Below, piece by piece: positions 21,880 to 32,106 of a DNA stretch of 64,000 nucleotides; the first letter of the stretch is position 1; each line of letters begins with the position of its first letter. A program made the position numbers and the translations under genes. The notes beneath the pieces were generated by a model. The model ran no database searches, had not been told where the DNA came from, and was given only the letters and a program-made list of their open reading frames with translations. The DNA is from Prorocentrum cordatum (lineage: Eukaryota; Sar; Dinophyceae; Prorocentrales; Prorocentraceae): the NCBI GenBank assembly GCA_963575745.1, contig CAUYUJ010014349.1:126001-190000 (forward strand), in the 5' to 3' direction.

Positions 21880-22480
21880 GCAGGTAGGGGTCGTTTTGGT
21901 TCGTTTTGGGGCTTGGGGGGGGATGGTACCTTTTGACGCCTCCGGGGTGCCTGTTGTGGGCCTGTTTTACGCTTGTCGGGGCTTCTTAGGGCCGCAATGG
22001 GCGCCTCTTGGGGCGTCCTGGGGGCGTCTGGGGGCCGAGGGCCCGAGACGGCCGGTCGGGTCTCCCGTCTGGGTCCCCCGGTGGCGTCGTTTTGGGGGCC
22101 TCTTGGGCCGTCTTGGAAGCCTCTGGGGCTGTCTTAGGGTCCTCCTGGTCCGTCATGCGAGTCCTTTTGGGTTGTGTTTGGGCGATAGTGGGCCCTTGCC
22201 GGGGCGGCTTGGAACGTCGGGCAGACGAAAACGCGAGATGCCGAACAATTTTCACACCCATGGAAAAGCTTACATTTGTGCCTCTTGGTGCGCTTTTGGG
22301 CAGCCTCTTGGGCGCCTCTTGGCGCGTTTCGGCGGCCTCTTGGGTCCATCTGGAAGGTTTTGGATCGATCTTTGGGTGTCTGGGGGCCCTCGGGGGCCCT
22401 CTTGGAGGCCTCTTGGGAGGCGGCTCGGAGCTGGAAAGAAAATCTGGAAAGGGCTGGGCTGCCGCCGGTGAGTTCGGGGG
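21880..22480 (+). repeat. CTTGG-type dispersed repeat copy
   Basis: Units of GGGGCGTCCTGGGGGCGTCT and CCTCTTGGGCCGTCTTGGAA type fill this stretch. A non-repetitive island at 22200-22270 (GACGAAAACGCGAGATGCCG) corresponds to the islands at 27690-27730 and 60215-60240. Open frames rich in Gly, Leu, Trp and Ser are by-products. Confidence 0.7.
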
Positions 22481-23210
22481 TGGGTCGCGCGCGGCCATGG
22501 GGGGGGTCAAATTCCCGGCTCGGAGTCCCTGGGGGGCACTAAGGGGGGAACCTGCTCACGCGCCCAGAGACCCACAAGGGGTCCGTGGATTTCTTGCGTT
22601 TGCGCTGGAAACCCCTGGCGCTGCTGGAGACACCCCTGACGGCGCTTCCGGCGCCTCCCCTGGCGCCCCCCGTCCGCGCTGAATTCCTAAGGTTTGCGTT
22701 TGTGCAGTTGTTGTGCTACTCGAGGAGTGGGATCATCCAGAATATTTCTCTGGCGTCTCAGAAATCTCTCCAGCGCATGGGGGGACGAACATTAAATGAA
22801 GGACTAGGGGAGGGCGTTCCTTCAGATGCTGCGTCCGCTTGGCGTTTCGCGATATGATCGTGAGGCTGTCATTGTTTCAGCGTTGCATCTTCTCAGATAC
22901 CCCCACTCGCCTGACAGTACTAGCTCGCATGCTCACGTTTCACCTCTACGTGCGTTCGTTTCTGTTCCCACTGGTGGCGTTGCGCATCGCGTCCACATCG
23001 CGGACAATCACAGGGGGTCCAGGCACAGTGAGAAATCTAGAACCTCAGCGCGCGTGACGCGCGCAATGCATCTAGTGGAGATCCAGAGCGTCATCGCACA
23101 CTTGTCCGTCATGCCTGTCTGCGAATGTTCGGGAATGTTTCGTCGTGTTTCGTCGTTCGTCGGTTCAACATTTCCCTCTGTCAATCGCCTGTTGTTGTCA
23201 TAAGCTCCGT
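22480..23210. other. No gene recognised
   Basis: Short frames only. Bases 22600-22680 are a CTGGCGC/CCTGGCG-rich patch. Nothing matches a known family. Confidence 0.4.
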
Positions 23211-23212
23211 TC

Positions 23213-23473
23213 TCACACCCATGTATTTACAAACGTCTGATCCCGCAGTGGGAAGCATATCCGTCGGAAGAACTCCTCAGCCTCCATGGATCCTCCGTGG
23301 TCGTTCCCTTTGTTTACCCACTGGCCAGAATTGAGGGAGTCGCGGTCCTCAACCGGCCGCATGAGCCCATGGGCCTTGACCCCCATGGCCTCCTGCTGCC
23401 GTTGCTCTCCCGGGTCGTCCATCTTTGGGGGCTTCATGGCGATGGGGATGTTCATGTATAAGTTTTCAGACAC
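23213..23473 (-). CDS. Candidate exon, unknown protein (minus strand)
   Basis: The minus-strand frame reads NLYMNIPIAMKPPKMDDPGE and continues with VKAHGLMRPVEDRDSLNSGQ and EAEEFFRRI. It has normal, non-repetitive amino-acid use, unlike the plus-strand shadow. A possible acceptor CAG/GGC lies just upstream on the minus strand near 23483. No donor was fixed. The function is not recognised and the exon limits are approximate. Confidence 0.3.
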   Translation of the reverse strand: MSENLYMNIPIAMKPPKMDDPGEQRQQEAMGVKAHGLMRPVEDRDSLNSGQWVNKGNDHGGSMEAEEFFRRICFPLRDQTFVNTWV

Positions 23474-23858
23474 GCCCTGTCCACGGAGTTTGGTTCCCCA
23501 CAGGGGAGTTAAGAACTACAGCGATGTTGTGGCTGGTCGGCTCTATCAGCAAACCGCGGTCGAAGTCTGGAGTTTCAGCGGGGCCTTAGTGCATGGGAGT
23601 TGACGAGTATATTCTCGAAGCATGCTGGTGGGATTTGCTGCGCAGGTGTACCGACGAGCATGGTCTGGACGCCCGAGAGACTTGATCTGAGTTGTTCGTA
23701 GTCGCCGCCCTCGTCCTTGACGGGCTCATCGTGCTCCGCCTCTCCGGCTCTTCCTCGTTGCCTTCAGTACTTAAATTCTTTCCGCCCGCTCTTTCTCTTG
23801 CCCCTCATCCCCCATCATAATTTTCTGAACATATTTCTCCTCTTCCAATTTCACCCAG

Positions 23859-23975
23859 GTTGGAGAGCACTCCCTGACCCTGAAGGTGGAGTGCGACAGC
23901 GGCGCCATGGTGCCCCTGCGGCTGACGGGCATCGCGGACGCGCTGTGCCCACGGGGTTGCCGAAACGACCGTCCG
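23859..23975 (+). CDS. Candidate exon after a polypyrimidine tract, unknown protein
   Basis: A pyrimidine-rich run from about 23770 ends in TTTCACCCAG at 23858. It is followed by an open segment VGEHSLTLKVECDSG then AMVPLRLTGIADALCPRG, which looks like ordinary protein. The 3' end is uncertain: a second pyrimidine-rich stretch (23980-24025) follows at once, so the donor should lie near 23960-23975. The function is not recognised. Confidence 0.35.
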
Positions 23976-24089
23976 CGTCTGGCTCCTTTCCTCGTCCTCG
24001 TCCCCCTCGTCCCTCCTCCCTCACGTCCGTAGCCACTTTGACTAGAGATCACCAGACTTGGGGCTGCGAGCCTCAGAGCATTCAGTTCA

Positions 24090-24748
24090 AGAAGCTTACA
24101 GGGCAGCAGAGGCAGCAGCGGCAGAGGATAGTGGCGGAAGAGATCTGCCGCATGTCGCGGGTCAGCAGCTCTCCAGGACGGCGAGTTTTGAGCAGGCTGA
24201 GTGCAGAGGAGGTGGTGACGCCGAGGGTTGGACAAAGCGTTCCTGATGGGAGGGCGTCGGGCAGGCGGCCTGATGAGCTGACGGCGAGGCGTCCTGGGCT
24301 CCGACGGGATCAGAGCAGGAGCCAGCTGCCAGTAACTAGGAAGAGAGCAGAGCCGAGGAGGCGAGGAAGCCGTCCATCAGGCGCCTCCTCGTGCCCCTTA
24401 GAGCGCAGCGCCAGGTGCAGAGCGTGGATGTCATCCTACCGCCTGCGCGGAGGTATCCACGGGCATCTGAGAGGAGGAGCCAGCCAGCCCTGCCTCCCGG
24501 GGCTCCACCACAGCGGTGGGCTCAGGCGCCTCAGGGCAGCAGGAGTCTGCCTTGCTCTGGCGCCCTGGCCGCTGCACGGCGCGGAGCCAGGCGGCGCGTC
24601 GCCGCGTGTGGCCTCTGCTGGCGAGCCACCGGCCGCCGATCCGATGATCGCCGTGTACGACAGGTTTGCGTCGTGTCGGCCAAAGGCAATCCCGCCGCGG
24701 GCGTTCATCGTTGAACGCTGCGGGCGACCAAGAGTCGGTCGATGCTGA
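24090..24748 (+). CDS. Candidate coding segment, unknown protein
   Basis: The frame is open through QFKKLTGQQRQQRQRIVAEE to IAVYDRFASCRPKAIPPRAF, rich in Gln and Arg at the start. It ends at 24748 next to a strong hairpin. The opposite strand is open too (24431-24793), so the strand call is weak. No family is recognised. Confidence 0.25.
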
Positions 24749-24783
24749 ACGATCGGACGTTTCGGAAACGGCCGATCGTTCAG
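24745..24783. other. 39-bp near-perfect hairpin
   Basis: Two 12-base arms (CTGAACGATCGG and its complement) flank inner arms CGTTTC/GAAACG around one central base, with one mismatch. That gives 19-base arms. It lies at the end of an open frame. It could be a small palindromic repeat or a cruciform-forming site. Confidence 0.8.
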
Positions 24784-24889
24784 GGTGGCACACTCCTCGC
24801 GGTGTCGGATAGCAACGCCAGTGTCGACACTGCTGCCTCCCCCCGGGTTCTTTTTGGGACCCTCGTCAGAGACCTCGTCCGTATGATCC

Positions 24890-25195
24890 GCATATCCCGT
24901 TCACTTGCCTCTCGTCCTCGTCCTCCCTGCCCCCCCATTAATTGTCCTTCTTCCCTCCCGCGTTTTCCCTCCTCTCTGTCTCCCTCACGCCCATCTCCCC
25001 CGACCTTCATCCACCGTTTCAACTCCTTCTCTGACCCATCAAACGCCTCCAGGAGGCTCCAAGCACATGCAGGACATCGCAAACTCTAGCAACAACCAAC
25101 ATCGCCCTGCCCATCTCCCAAAGCTCCCCTTCTCTTCTCCATCAGATATCATCCCTCCTCCCTCATGCCGTCTCTGTATCTTGCATCCGTGTAAG
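24890..25195 (+). other. Polypyrimidine tract
   Basis: C/T-rich sequence (for example 24910-25000 and 25110-25180) without gene features. Tracts like this precede candidate exons elsewhere in the window, so it may be the 3' part of an intron. No following exon stands out. Confidence 0.5.
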
Positions 25196-25489
25196 TGTGG
25201 GCTTCTGCTTTAGGGAGCGGCCTCGGAGGCATGGCCTCGACAATGTTGTGGGACGTGTTGTTTCTTGATGTACAGTGGGAGCGCCACGTCCAGGCTCTTT
25301 GTTAGACTCCCACGGAGGGGACATATGGGGGTGGTTAAAGCCCGCAGGGAAAAAAACAGTCTCTTGCCTTCGTCGTATCAATCAACCCGCCCGTCGTCAA
25401 TTACACAATTGCCTCCGCAGAATTAATCGTATCCTCTGACGATTCTCCTACATTCCGTGTTCCCCTATCCCTCTTTTTTTCTCTTGCTT

Positions 25490-25740
25490 TCCCCCTTTCG
25501 CACATCCACATAAACACCAGCGGCGACAATGGCATGTTCACGTTTCGGGGGATGATGAGACCCAGAGCGGCGGCCAAATCCGAGCATATTCACGCATGCG
25601 TGGAAGTCGCTCATGTTGCGCAAATCTGAATTGATGAGAAAACGGTGCAGCCACAGATCTGGCGTGCGCGTGTATGACAGCACGGTAATGCCGACAATGC
25701 TGTATGTGACTCCGAGCGGGATTTTGACGCGGAGCATTCA
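25490..25740 (-). CDS. Candidate exon with hydrophobic segment (minus strand)
   Basis: The minus-strand frame reads LRVKIPLGVTYSIVGITVLS, then RTPDLWLHRFLINSDLRNMS and DFHACVNMLGFG. The first 20 residues could span a membrane. The composition is protein-like. Another candidate exon on the same strand lies upstream at 25825-25930. The function is not recognised and the ends are approximate. Confidence 0.35.
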
Positions 25741-25824
25741 TCACCGGAGACAGGGGTCGCGTTGCTTGGCGAGTTTGTGCGTGTGTGTCGCATTCCACCG
25801 AGGATTGACCGCTACTTTCCCTGG

Positions 25825-25930
25825 GGTGGGTGGGAAGCTCTGCCACACCTGTGTCATAGTTCACGGCCCAGACACCCGATTCAGACGAGGCTTTGCAGGC
25901 AAACGCGTTTCGATGAGGTGGTATATCTGG
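25825..25930 (-). CDS. Candidate exon after a polypyrimidine tract (minus strand)
   Basis: On the minus strand a pyrimidine-rich run (25950-26000) ends in CCCCCCAG at about 25931. It is followed by DIPPHRNAFACKASSESGVW and AVNYDTGVAELPTHPR, ordinary-looking protein. It probably belongs to the same minus-strand gene as 25490-25740. No family is recognised. Confidence 0.35.
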
Positions 25931-26351
25931 GGGGATGCAGCGGAGCGGGGCAGGAGGAGGTGGTGGTCGCTTCGGGGAGGGGGAGGGGTCTCTTCGGGGA
26001 GGAGTCAAGAGGGAAACATTGACAGACACGATGAATAGTCGATGTCCATGAAATGATGGGGAAACAGGGGAGATGAAGGGGAAGACAAAGATCTCGGGGA
26101 AAAAACGGGAAAATATTGGGAGTCCTGCAGTGTACGCCCATTTGTTTGTGTGTGTATGTGTGTGTCCCTGGGCCCCTTCAAGGAGGAGCTCTGATTGATT
26201 GCAGCGCTGGCGCTTGCCGGCACGTGTTGCTGGATTCTCTGGTTGACTGTTTGAGTGCAATGCTGCTGTGCCTGGTACGCTTCGGCTTCCCAAGGTCCAG
26301 TTGTTGAGTCAAACCTGGCTGGTCCTGCCAGTAGTCATGGGCTCAGTGGGG

Positions 26352-26400
26352 GAGAAGGAGGAGGAGGAGGAGGAGGAGGAGGAGGTGGTGGTCGATTCGG
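26352..26400 (+). repeat. GAG/GGA trinucleotide run
   Basis: GGAGGA repeat followed by a segment (26380-26425) closely resembling 25951-26000. The two minus-strand pyrimidine tracts are therefore related by duplication. Confidence 0.8.
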
Positions 26401-26673
26401 GGAGGGGGGGATCTCGCCGGGGAGGAGGAGCCTCCCCGTTCTCCGTCCTTCCAAGGCGCCTGGAGCTGGCCCGCTGGCCGGGCCTCTCGGGCCCCGTGGT
26501 GCCGAGGGCCCCGCCGCGAGGCTCACCCGTGCGGGGGCGGCAGATCGCATTGTTATGCCTCCTCCTGGAATCCCCCGTTGAATCCATCCCTCCGCATCCG
26601 TGCATGTTTTTCATATTTGTCTTTCCCTCCTCGTGTCCTTCCCGAGGGGAACGAAGAATGACATACATCTGAA

Positions 26674-26748
26674 AACTCTGAGGTCCGCGTAGATTTCTCG
26701 GATCGGCGTTGGACCCCGATCCGGGGAATCCAAGCGGACCTCCGAGTT
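26674..26748. repeat. 75-bp palindromic hairpin element
   Basis: Left arm 26674-26706 and right arm 26716-26748 are reverse complements at 28 of 33 positions around a 9-base loop. Three of the five mismatches would be G-U pairs in RNA. A related, longer element with the same GAGGTCCGCG-type end is at 54532-54661. It is likely a miniature inverted-repeat element. Confidence 0.8.
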
Positions 26749-26749
26749 G

Positions 26750-27345
26750 TTGTAATTGATTGTTGCCATATCCCCATCCTCTTCTTCTTCATTTCACTCT
26801 CTCCATCACCTTGTTCTCGCCCTACTCCACTTCTCCTCTTTCGGCTGCGACCTTGTCATACTTGTCATTTGCCTCTTTGCGCTGTGCTTTCCTTTACTGT
26901 CTGACGGGTGGGGGGACGATCGGACGACAGTGATTGGCGGGGTGAAGGGACAATGTCAAGAGGAGAGGGGGGTCGGTCACGGGGCTCCTCCAGTCTTCAC
27001 TAATATATTTCCATGTGTTTGTTATGTTCGTGCTCTCTCCCTACGTAGGCTTCCTGGACCCCTCGGCCGTGGCGCTACAGTGAGAGACAAATGCAGTCTT
27101 GTAAGTTCAGCTGTTCGTGGGATTTGCGGTATCCCCTAATTGGTTTATCAAAAATGCAGCAGCAGTTGAAGGGTTGAATGGACTGCAGTGAAGTACAAAT
27201 ATTTAATCGCATCGCTCATTACGCCAGCCCATATTGCCTCGCCGCTGTCGTTCGTCAGGGTGTTGTTGTCAATGCGGTGCGGTTGTGCGGCTGCCATTTT
27301 CCGGAGGCGGTGGGTGACGGGTCAGAGGCCTCACGGATGTTGGTT
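26750..27345. other. No gene recognised
   Basis: It contains a pyrimidine-rich patch (26765-26860) and another ending CCCTACGTAG at 27040, followed by a short open segment FLDPSAVALQ. That could be a very short exon, but it is too short to support alone. Confidence 0.3.
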
Positions 27346-27349
27346 GGGC

Positions 27350-27960
27350 TCTCGTGGTTGGCCTCTCAGAGGCCTTTGGGAGGCAGTTTCGAGGCCTCTT
27401 GGGGGCCGTGTTGGGGCCCCTGGGGCCTCTTGGGGGCCTCTTGGGGCTTCTTGGGGTGCCTCTGGAGGGTCCTCTTGGGGCCTCTTGGGGGCCTCTTGGG
27501 GCTGAAGGCTGGACTTTCCAGTTCCTGGTCCCCTTCTTGGGCCCCTCTTGGGGCCTTTTTGGGGCTTTCTTGGGCCGTCTTGGGCGCCTCTTGAGCTGTC
27601 TTGGGGCCATCTTGGGCCGTCTTGGGGCCCTCTTGGAGGCTTCGTGGGCCGTCTTTGGGCGGTCTTGGAAGCTTCTTGGGCCGTCTTGGAGCGCCGGTAA
27701 GCCGAAAAGGCGAGAACGCCAAATTCCGTCAGAGTCTAGAGGAACATCACTAAGTTCTGTCTCTGGGCCCTCTTGGGAGGTCTCAGGGAGGCCCCTTGGG
27801 GCGTCTTGAAGGCGCTTTACTTGCCGGGGTACTTTTCGTCCGGGGACTGGTCCAGGGGCGGCCCCGCGCGCGCGAACTAGAAATATTGTTAACCAGCTGC
27901 CGAAGATCTTAGCACGCCCTTGGCCCGTTGGGCCGGCGAATTGGGCAGGCATCTCGGTGA
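27350..27960 (+). repeat. CTTGG-type dispersed repeat copy with conserved end
   Basis: This is the inverted counterpart of 1848-2600: CTTGGGGCCT units at 27360-27700, an island near 27700-27760, then the conserved end at 27820-27950, complementary to 1853-1975. The pair shows that the family has a defined end and internal structure and is not simple slippage. Confidence 0.75.
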
Positions 27961-28012
27961 ACCAACGCGGCTACCGTGCAGCCTGCTGTAATTCAACCGA
28001 ACAGGCTTACAC

Positions 28013-28306
28013 CGTCGTCTTCTCCCTCCCCTTCCCTCCCACCATCCCCCTTTTACTCGCCACCCATCCCTGCCACTCCCCTCCCCGTCTCCGTCATTCC
28101 CTCCGCTCCCACCCCGTTCCCTTCCCCCCTTCCTCCCCCCTTCCTCCCCCCCTCCCCTCCCCACCCCCATCCTTCCTCCCATCCCCTCCCCTTCTTTCAC
28201 TTTCTCCTTTACCCACCGCCCGCTTTGCTACCCGCACCCCCTGCCCCCCCCCCACCCCCCCTCCTCGCATCCCCCTCCCCTCCCCTTGTTCCCCTCGCAA
28301 CTCTCT
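28013..28306 (+). other. Long polypyrimidine tract
   Basis: Almost pure C/T for about 290 bases on the plus strand, ending in CTCTCTAG at 28308. It reads like an extreme 3' intron tract in front of the candidate exon at 28309. Confidence 0.7.
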
Positions 28307-28308
28307 AG

Positions 28309-28430
28309 AGCACCCCCCCGGCCAGGCGTGTCGCCGTGGTCGCTGGTGCCGTGGAGGCTGAATTGGACGACCCCGGGTACCCAAGTCGGGTGCAGTTCTT
28401 CGCAGACGATTGCCGCGGCCTGAGCGGCCA
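28309..28430 (+). CDS. Candidate exon after polypyrimidine tract, unknown protein
   Basis: The segment is open as STPPARRVAVVAGAVEAELD and then DPGYPSRVQFFADDCRGLSG. A second C/T tract follows from 28438. This acceptor-exon-tract layout resembles that at 23859. The function is not recognised. FADD here is not in an RT context. Confidence 0.35.
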
Positions 28431-28519
28431 CAGTTCCCTTCCCCCCCTTCTTGTCGTCCTGTCTCTCCTCCCTCCTCTCTCCCTCACTCTGCCACTGCTC
28501 AAGAAGCACGATTGAAATC

Positions 28520-28800
28520 AACCTGGGACGCTCCTTGGACGCACCACCGAAACACCCAAGGGCACGCTATCCTCGAGCCTGCGGGGAAAGAGTGCACCTG
28601 GGACGATCTTGGGACGCACCGCCGTCTGGCCCGATTCAGGGAACGAATTTGGGACGGCTCCCGGACGCGCGATTGTCTTGCCCCGAGACGTTCCAGTCTC
28701 GAGCGGGCGCACAGGGAACACACGCATCTGAGAACAGGCGCGAACGGAACGTGCGTGGGACGAGCAGGCCCAGTTCCCATCGATTCTCACCAGGGTCCGA
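28520..28800 (+). repeat. Degenerate repeat with CCTGGGACG units
   Basis: Related strings (CTGGGACGCTCCTTGGACGC, TGGGACGATCTTGGGACGC, TTTGGGACGGCTCCCGGACGC) recur with steps of about 70-85 bases. No gene is supported. Confidence 0.4.
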
Positions 28801-29182
28801 CAGGATGGATTACGAAGTGTCTGGTGCCGTTAATCTGCCTGGTCACCGCAGAGACGATGTTGGTTAAGCCAGTGTGGCTCAAGTCGATCCGGCTCTGGCG
28901 CGGCTGGCCTCTGCTGGTTGTTATATGTTTGCTAAAGTTGCCTGGGCAGAAGCATGTTTATTTCATAGCTTTATGGTGTCTTTGAAACGCCCTGGGCGTT
29001 TCTTTTGAATAATTTCCAGCTGGCGTGTCTTGTGAGCCAACAGCGGACACCTGGAACCGATCAACATCTGACCCTGGAAACTATCAACAACAACGTTTCC
29101 GCGCGATTAGTTGGAAACTATTTTAAACGAGCCAGCTCAAGCTGGAAACGGTGAGGAAACAGCGCCCTGCAAACTATACATG

Positions 29183-29227
29183 ATCCCAGTGCGACCCTAC
29201 CTAGGAGTTGGAGCCTCTAGGAAAGCA
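29183..29227 (+). repeat. Left terminal inverted repeat
   Basis: 45 bases beginning ATCCCAGTGCGACCC. It pairs with 32107-32151 with one mismatch at the ninth base from the inner end region (T versus C). Confidence 0.85.
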
Positions 29228-29266
29228 CATTAGCAGGAGCGGTAAACGCCGTCCTCCTCCTCCTCA

Positions 29267-29402
29267 GGCTATGCTATGCTATGCTATGCTATGCTATGCT
29301 GCGCAATGCTATGCTGGGCTAGGCTAGGCTATGCTATGCTATGCTATGCTGCGCTATGCTATGCTGCGCTATGCTATGCTATGCTATGCTATGTTATGTT
29401 GC
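29267..29402 (+). repeat. ATGCT pentanucleotide repeat
   Basis: Mostly (ATGCT)n with TGCGC and TGGGC variants. Confidence 0.95.
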
Positions 29403-29821
29403 GTTGACTTCGTTTTTGCCTTCATTTTTGCCTTTGATTTTGCTTTTGCTTGGCACTCAGGGAGCGCAACTGGGGGAACCGTGCGTTTGCTTTTACCTTT
29501 GCTGTTGATTTTGCTTGGCTCCCAGGGGACTGGGGGAACCGCCCGGGGCGGTTTCCACTGCCCGGCCCCTTTGAGCTACAGAGTAACAACTTTTCTAGGC
29601 AGAACGTAGGTAGGGAAAAACGGTCTGGTGAACAAGCGACACAAAAAGAGAGCGCCGATGATTATGAATACAGGGCGGGCGGCGCAGCGGGCATCAGCAG
29701 CAGCGAGCAGTAGCAGCATGCAGTAGCAACAGGCAGTAGCAGCACCAGGCAGCATAGGAGGAAGGTGGCGGCTGCAGCGGGCAGGAGGTGCAACAGAGAA
29801 GCTGTGAGGAGAGAGTGTCGA

Positions 29822-30093
29822 GCTCTTATCGTGCGTTACCTGTCAGTCGCTGTCCGACCCACTGGAATGGGATGTTGGAAACGCGCTGGAAACACTTTGG
29901 AAACGTATTGCAAACGGTCTCAACCAGGCAATTTCGACCCTTGACCAAGGGCAGGCGGAAATATTGAGGAGGTCGCCGCCGCCGCTGAGGCCGCCGTTGA
30001 GACGCCGACGCCGCCGTTATGACACCGACGATGCCTCTGGCTCTAACGCGCACGGGATCGGACAGCGAATGACACGCAACGCACAATAAGAGT
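29822..30093. repeat. Candidate MITE with about 38-bp inverted ends
   Basis: Bases 29829-29862 (starting GAGCTCTTATCGTGCG) are largely complementary to 30054-30093. A third copy of the end, GAGCTCTTATCGCGCG, lies at about 30124. The 270-base size and inverted ends fit a miniature element nested in the larger foldback element. Confidence 0.55.
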
Positions 30094-30224
30094 TCAGAGA
30101 TGCCCGTTGGAGAGAGCGTGTGGAGCTCTTATCGCGCGATGCTTGTCAATACCGGGTACAAAACAGCACGTCGCGAGCCTGATCTAGGGATGTTGAAAAA
30201 ACGAAGTTTGATGTTATATTTATA

Positions 30225-30292
30225 GGTATCTGTATATACATATATATATATACATATAGAGAGAGAGGGAAAGAGGGAGAGAGAGAGAGCGA
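30225..30292 (+). repeat. TA and GA dinucleotide runs
   Basis: ATATATATATACATATA followed by GAGAGAGA runs. Confidence 0.9.
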
Positions 30293-30439
30293 TCCCTTGG
30301 ATTGACGTTGGAAACGATCAAGCAACGCATCGCCGCAGAGACTTGGAAGCGACAAACAAAAACGGGAGCCAGGCATTCTTGAAACACGTGGTGTTGAATT
30401 AAAGTTGGAAGCTACAACAAAAGCGCCCAGGGCGGTTCC

Positions 30440-31210
30440 AAGACACACTAAGTGAATAGCGTTTTGCTGGAGGAGTCTACTAGAGGTAAAACAGGAGCCC
30501 TGAAGAGTCCCACGTGGGGAACGGGGAGCCTGAGACCGCCTGGTCCGGAGGCGGTCTGGCAGCCGTTTCGCCTGACGCCTGAGACCTCCCAGCAATTGGT
30601 CCATGTGTCGTGTTCTCGCCTCAATGTCGCCGACATGTTTGGTCTGGACAGCCACGATCCTTGGTAGCATGATACACTACAGTGCACATGGCCGTGCTCT
30701 CACACCTGTCCACTCTAGCCAACCTCCTACTCCTGGATCCGCCTTCACCCTCTTCACCTTTGCCGCTGTTAGGGTGACGTGTTGGGGTAATCGTGACTCT
30801 CCCCTCAACGAAAACATGTTGCAGCCTCAGTGGCAGCTCCTGACGGGAGCATCTTCCGGAGCGGCGGCTGACGAGATGTTGACGCGGTGGGCGCACCTCT
30901 TGGCAAGCGCCGTCGCGCCGTAGGCTTGCACGGCTTGACCCTCGGTGGAGCATGCGTGTCTTGCGGGTGTTCGGCGTCATCTGCATCGTTGCCACCGTCG
31001 GCACCGCCTCCTCGCGCGCGGTGTAGCGCCGCAGAATCCTGGGCCGAGAGAGCCCACAGCGTTGCTCCGCGGTGCAGCGCTCGGTGTTGCCGCCTCTGTC
31101 TCATGGGAACGCCGCGGAGAGCCGGAGAGTTCCACTTGTGCCGATCCAGGTCTCTGGAGCCAGCTTTGGATGAAGGAAGGCGGCGCAACACATGATTTGC
31201 CCTCATTGTT
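30440..31210. other. Unique cargo of the foldback element, unidentified
   Basis: Both strands have moderately long frames. The minus-strand frame 30146-30670 includes KHVGDIEARTRHMDQLLGGL, and frames on both strands cover 30805-31206. None has a recognisable motif, and I cannot choose a strand. It may be a captured host fragment. Confidence 0.3.
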
Positions 31211-31384
31211 AACCCTCGAACTGAGGGTGTGCACTTGAGCTATGGCTATTGCAGCATTGTTCCCTACCTAGGCTCTGCCTAGAGGGATCTTACTCTCTTA
31301 GCTTAAAGGGGCCGGGCAGTGTAAAGCGCCCCGGGCGGTTCCCCCAGTCCCCGCCCCGCGGTTCCCCCAGTCGCGCCCCCTGGG

Positions 31385-32093
31385 TTCACCCAGCTTAGCT
31401 TAGCTTCAGCTTAGCTTTAGCTTAGCTTTAGCTTAGCTTTAGCTTAGCTTTAGCTTAGCTTTAGCTTAGCTTCAGCTTAGCTTTAACTTAGCTTTAGCTT
31501 AGCTTTAGCTTGACTCTAGCTTAGCTTCAGCTTAGCGTTAGCTTAGCTCTAGCTTAGCGTTAGCTTAGCTTCAGCTTAGCTCTAGCTTAGCTTTAGCTTG
31601 ACTCTAGCTTAGCTTCAGCTTAGCTTTAGCTTAGCTCTAGCTTAGATTTATCTTATATTCAGCTTAGCTCTAGCTTAGCTTTAGCTTAGCTCTAACTTAG
31701 CTTTAGCTTAGCTTGAGCTTGGCTTTAGCTTAGCTTTAGCTTAGCTTCAGCTTAGCTTCAGCTTAGCTTTAGCTTAGCTCTAGCTTAGCGTCAGCTTTGC
31801 TTCAGCTTAGCTTCAGCTTAGCTCTAGCTTAGCTTCAGCTTAGCTTTAGCTTAGCTTCAGCTTAGCTTCAGCTTAGCTTTAGCTTAGCTTCAGCTTAGCT
31901 CTAGCTTAGCTTTAGCTTAGCTTTAGCTTAGCGTTAGCTTAAGTTTAGCTTAGCTTTAGCTTAACTTTAGCTTAGCTTTATCTTAGCTTTATCTTAGATT
32001 TAGCTTAGCTCTAGCTTAGCTTCAACTTAGCTTTAGTTTAGCTTTAGCTTAGCTTTAGATTATCTTTATCTTAGCTTTAGCTTAGCTTTTCTG
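31385..32093 (+). repeat. TTAGCT-type hexamer satellite
   Basis: About 700 bases of AGCTTAGCTTTAGCTTAGCT and single-base variants (C, G or T at one site), with a 6- and 12-base period. It is not the TTTAGGG telomere repeat. Confidence 0.95.
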
Positions 32094-32106
32094 TTACTAC
32101 TAATGC

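Noticed and set aside
24026-24047. Spliced-leader relict (TCCGTAGCCACTTTGACTAG...)
   Set aside because: It matches at 17 of 21 bases, but the start coincides with the end of a polypyrimidine tract and AG, and the diagnostic GGCTCAAG tail is broken. Chance is likely.
28309-28430. Reverse transcriptase motif FADD in VQFFADDCRG
   Set aside because: No other RT motif is nearby and the surrounding sequence is flanked by polypyrimidine tracts. It is treated as a chance match within a candidate exon.
31385-32093. Telomeric repeat
   Set aside because: The unit is TTAGCT-type with 6/12-base period, not TTTAGGG, and it lies inside an inverted-repeat element.
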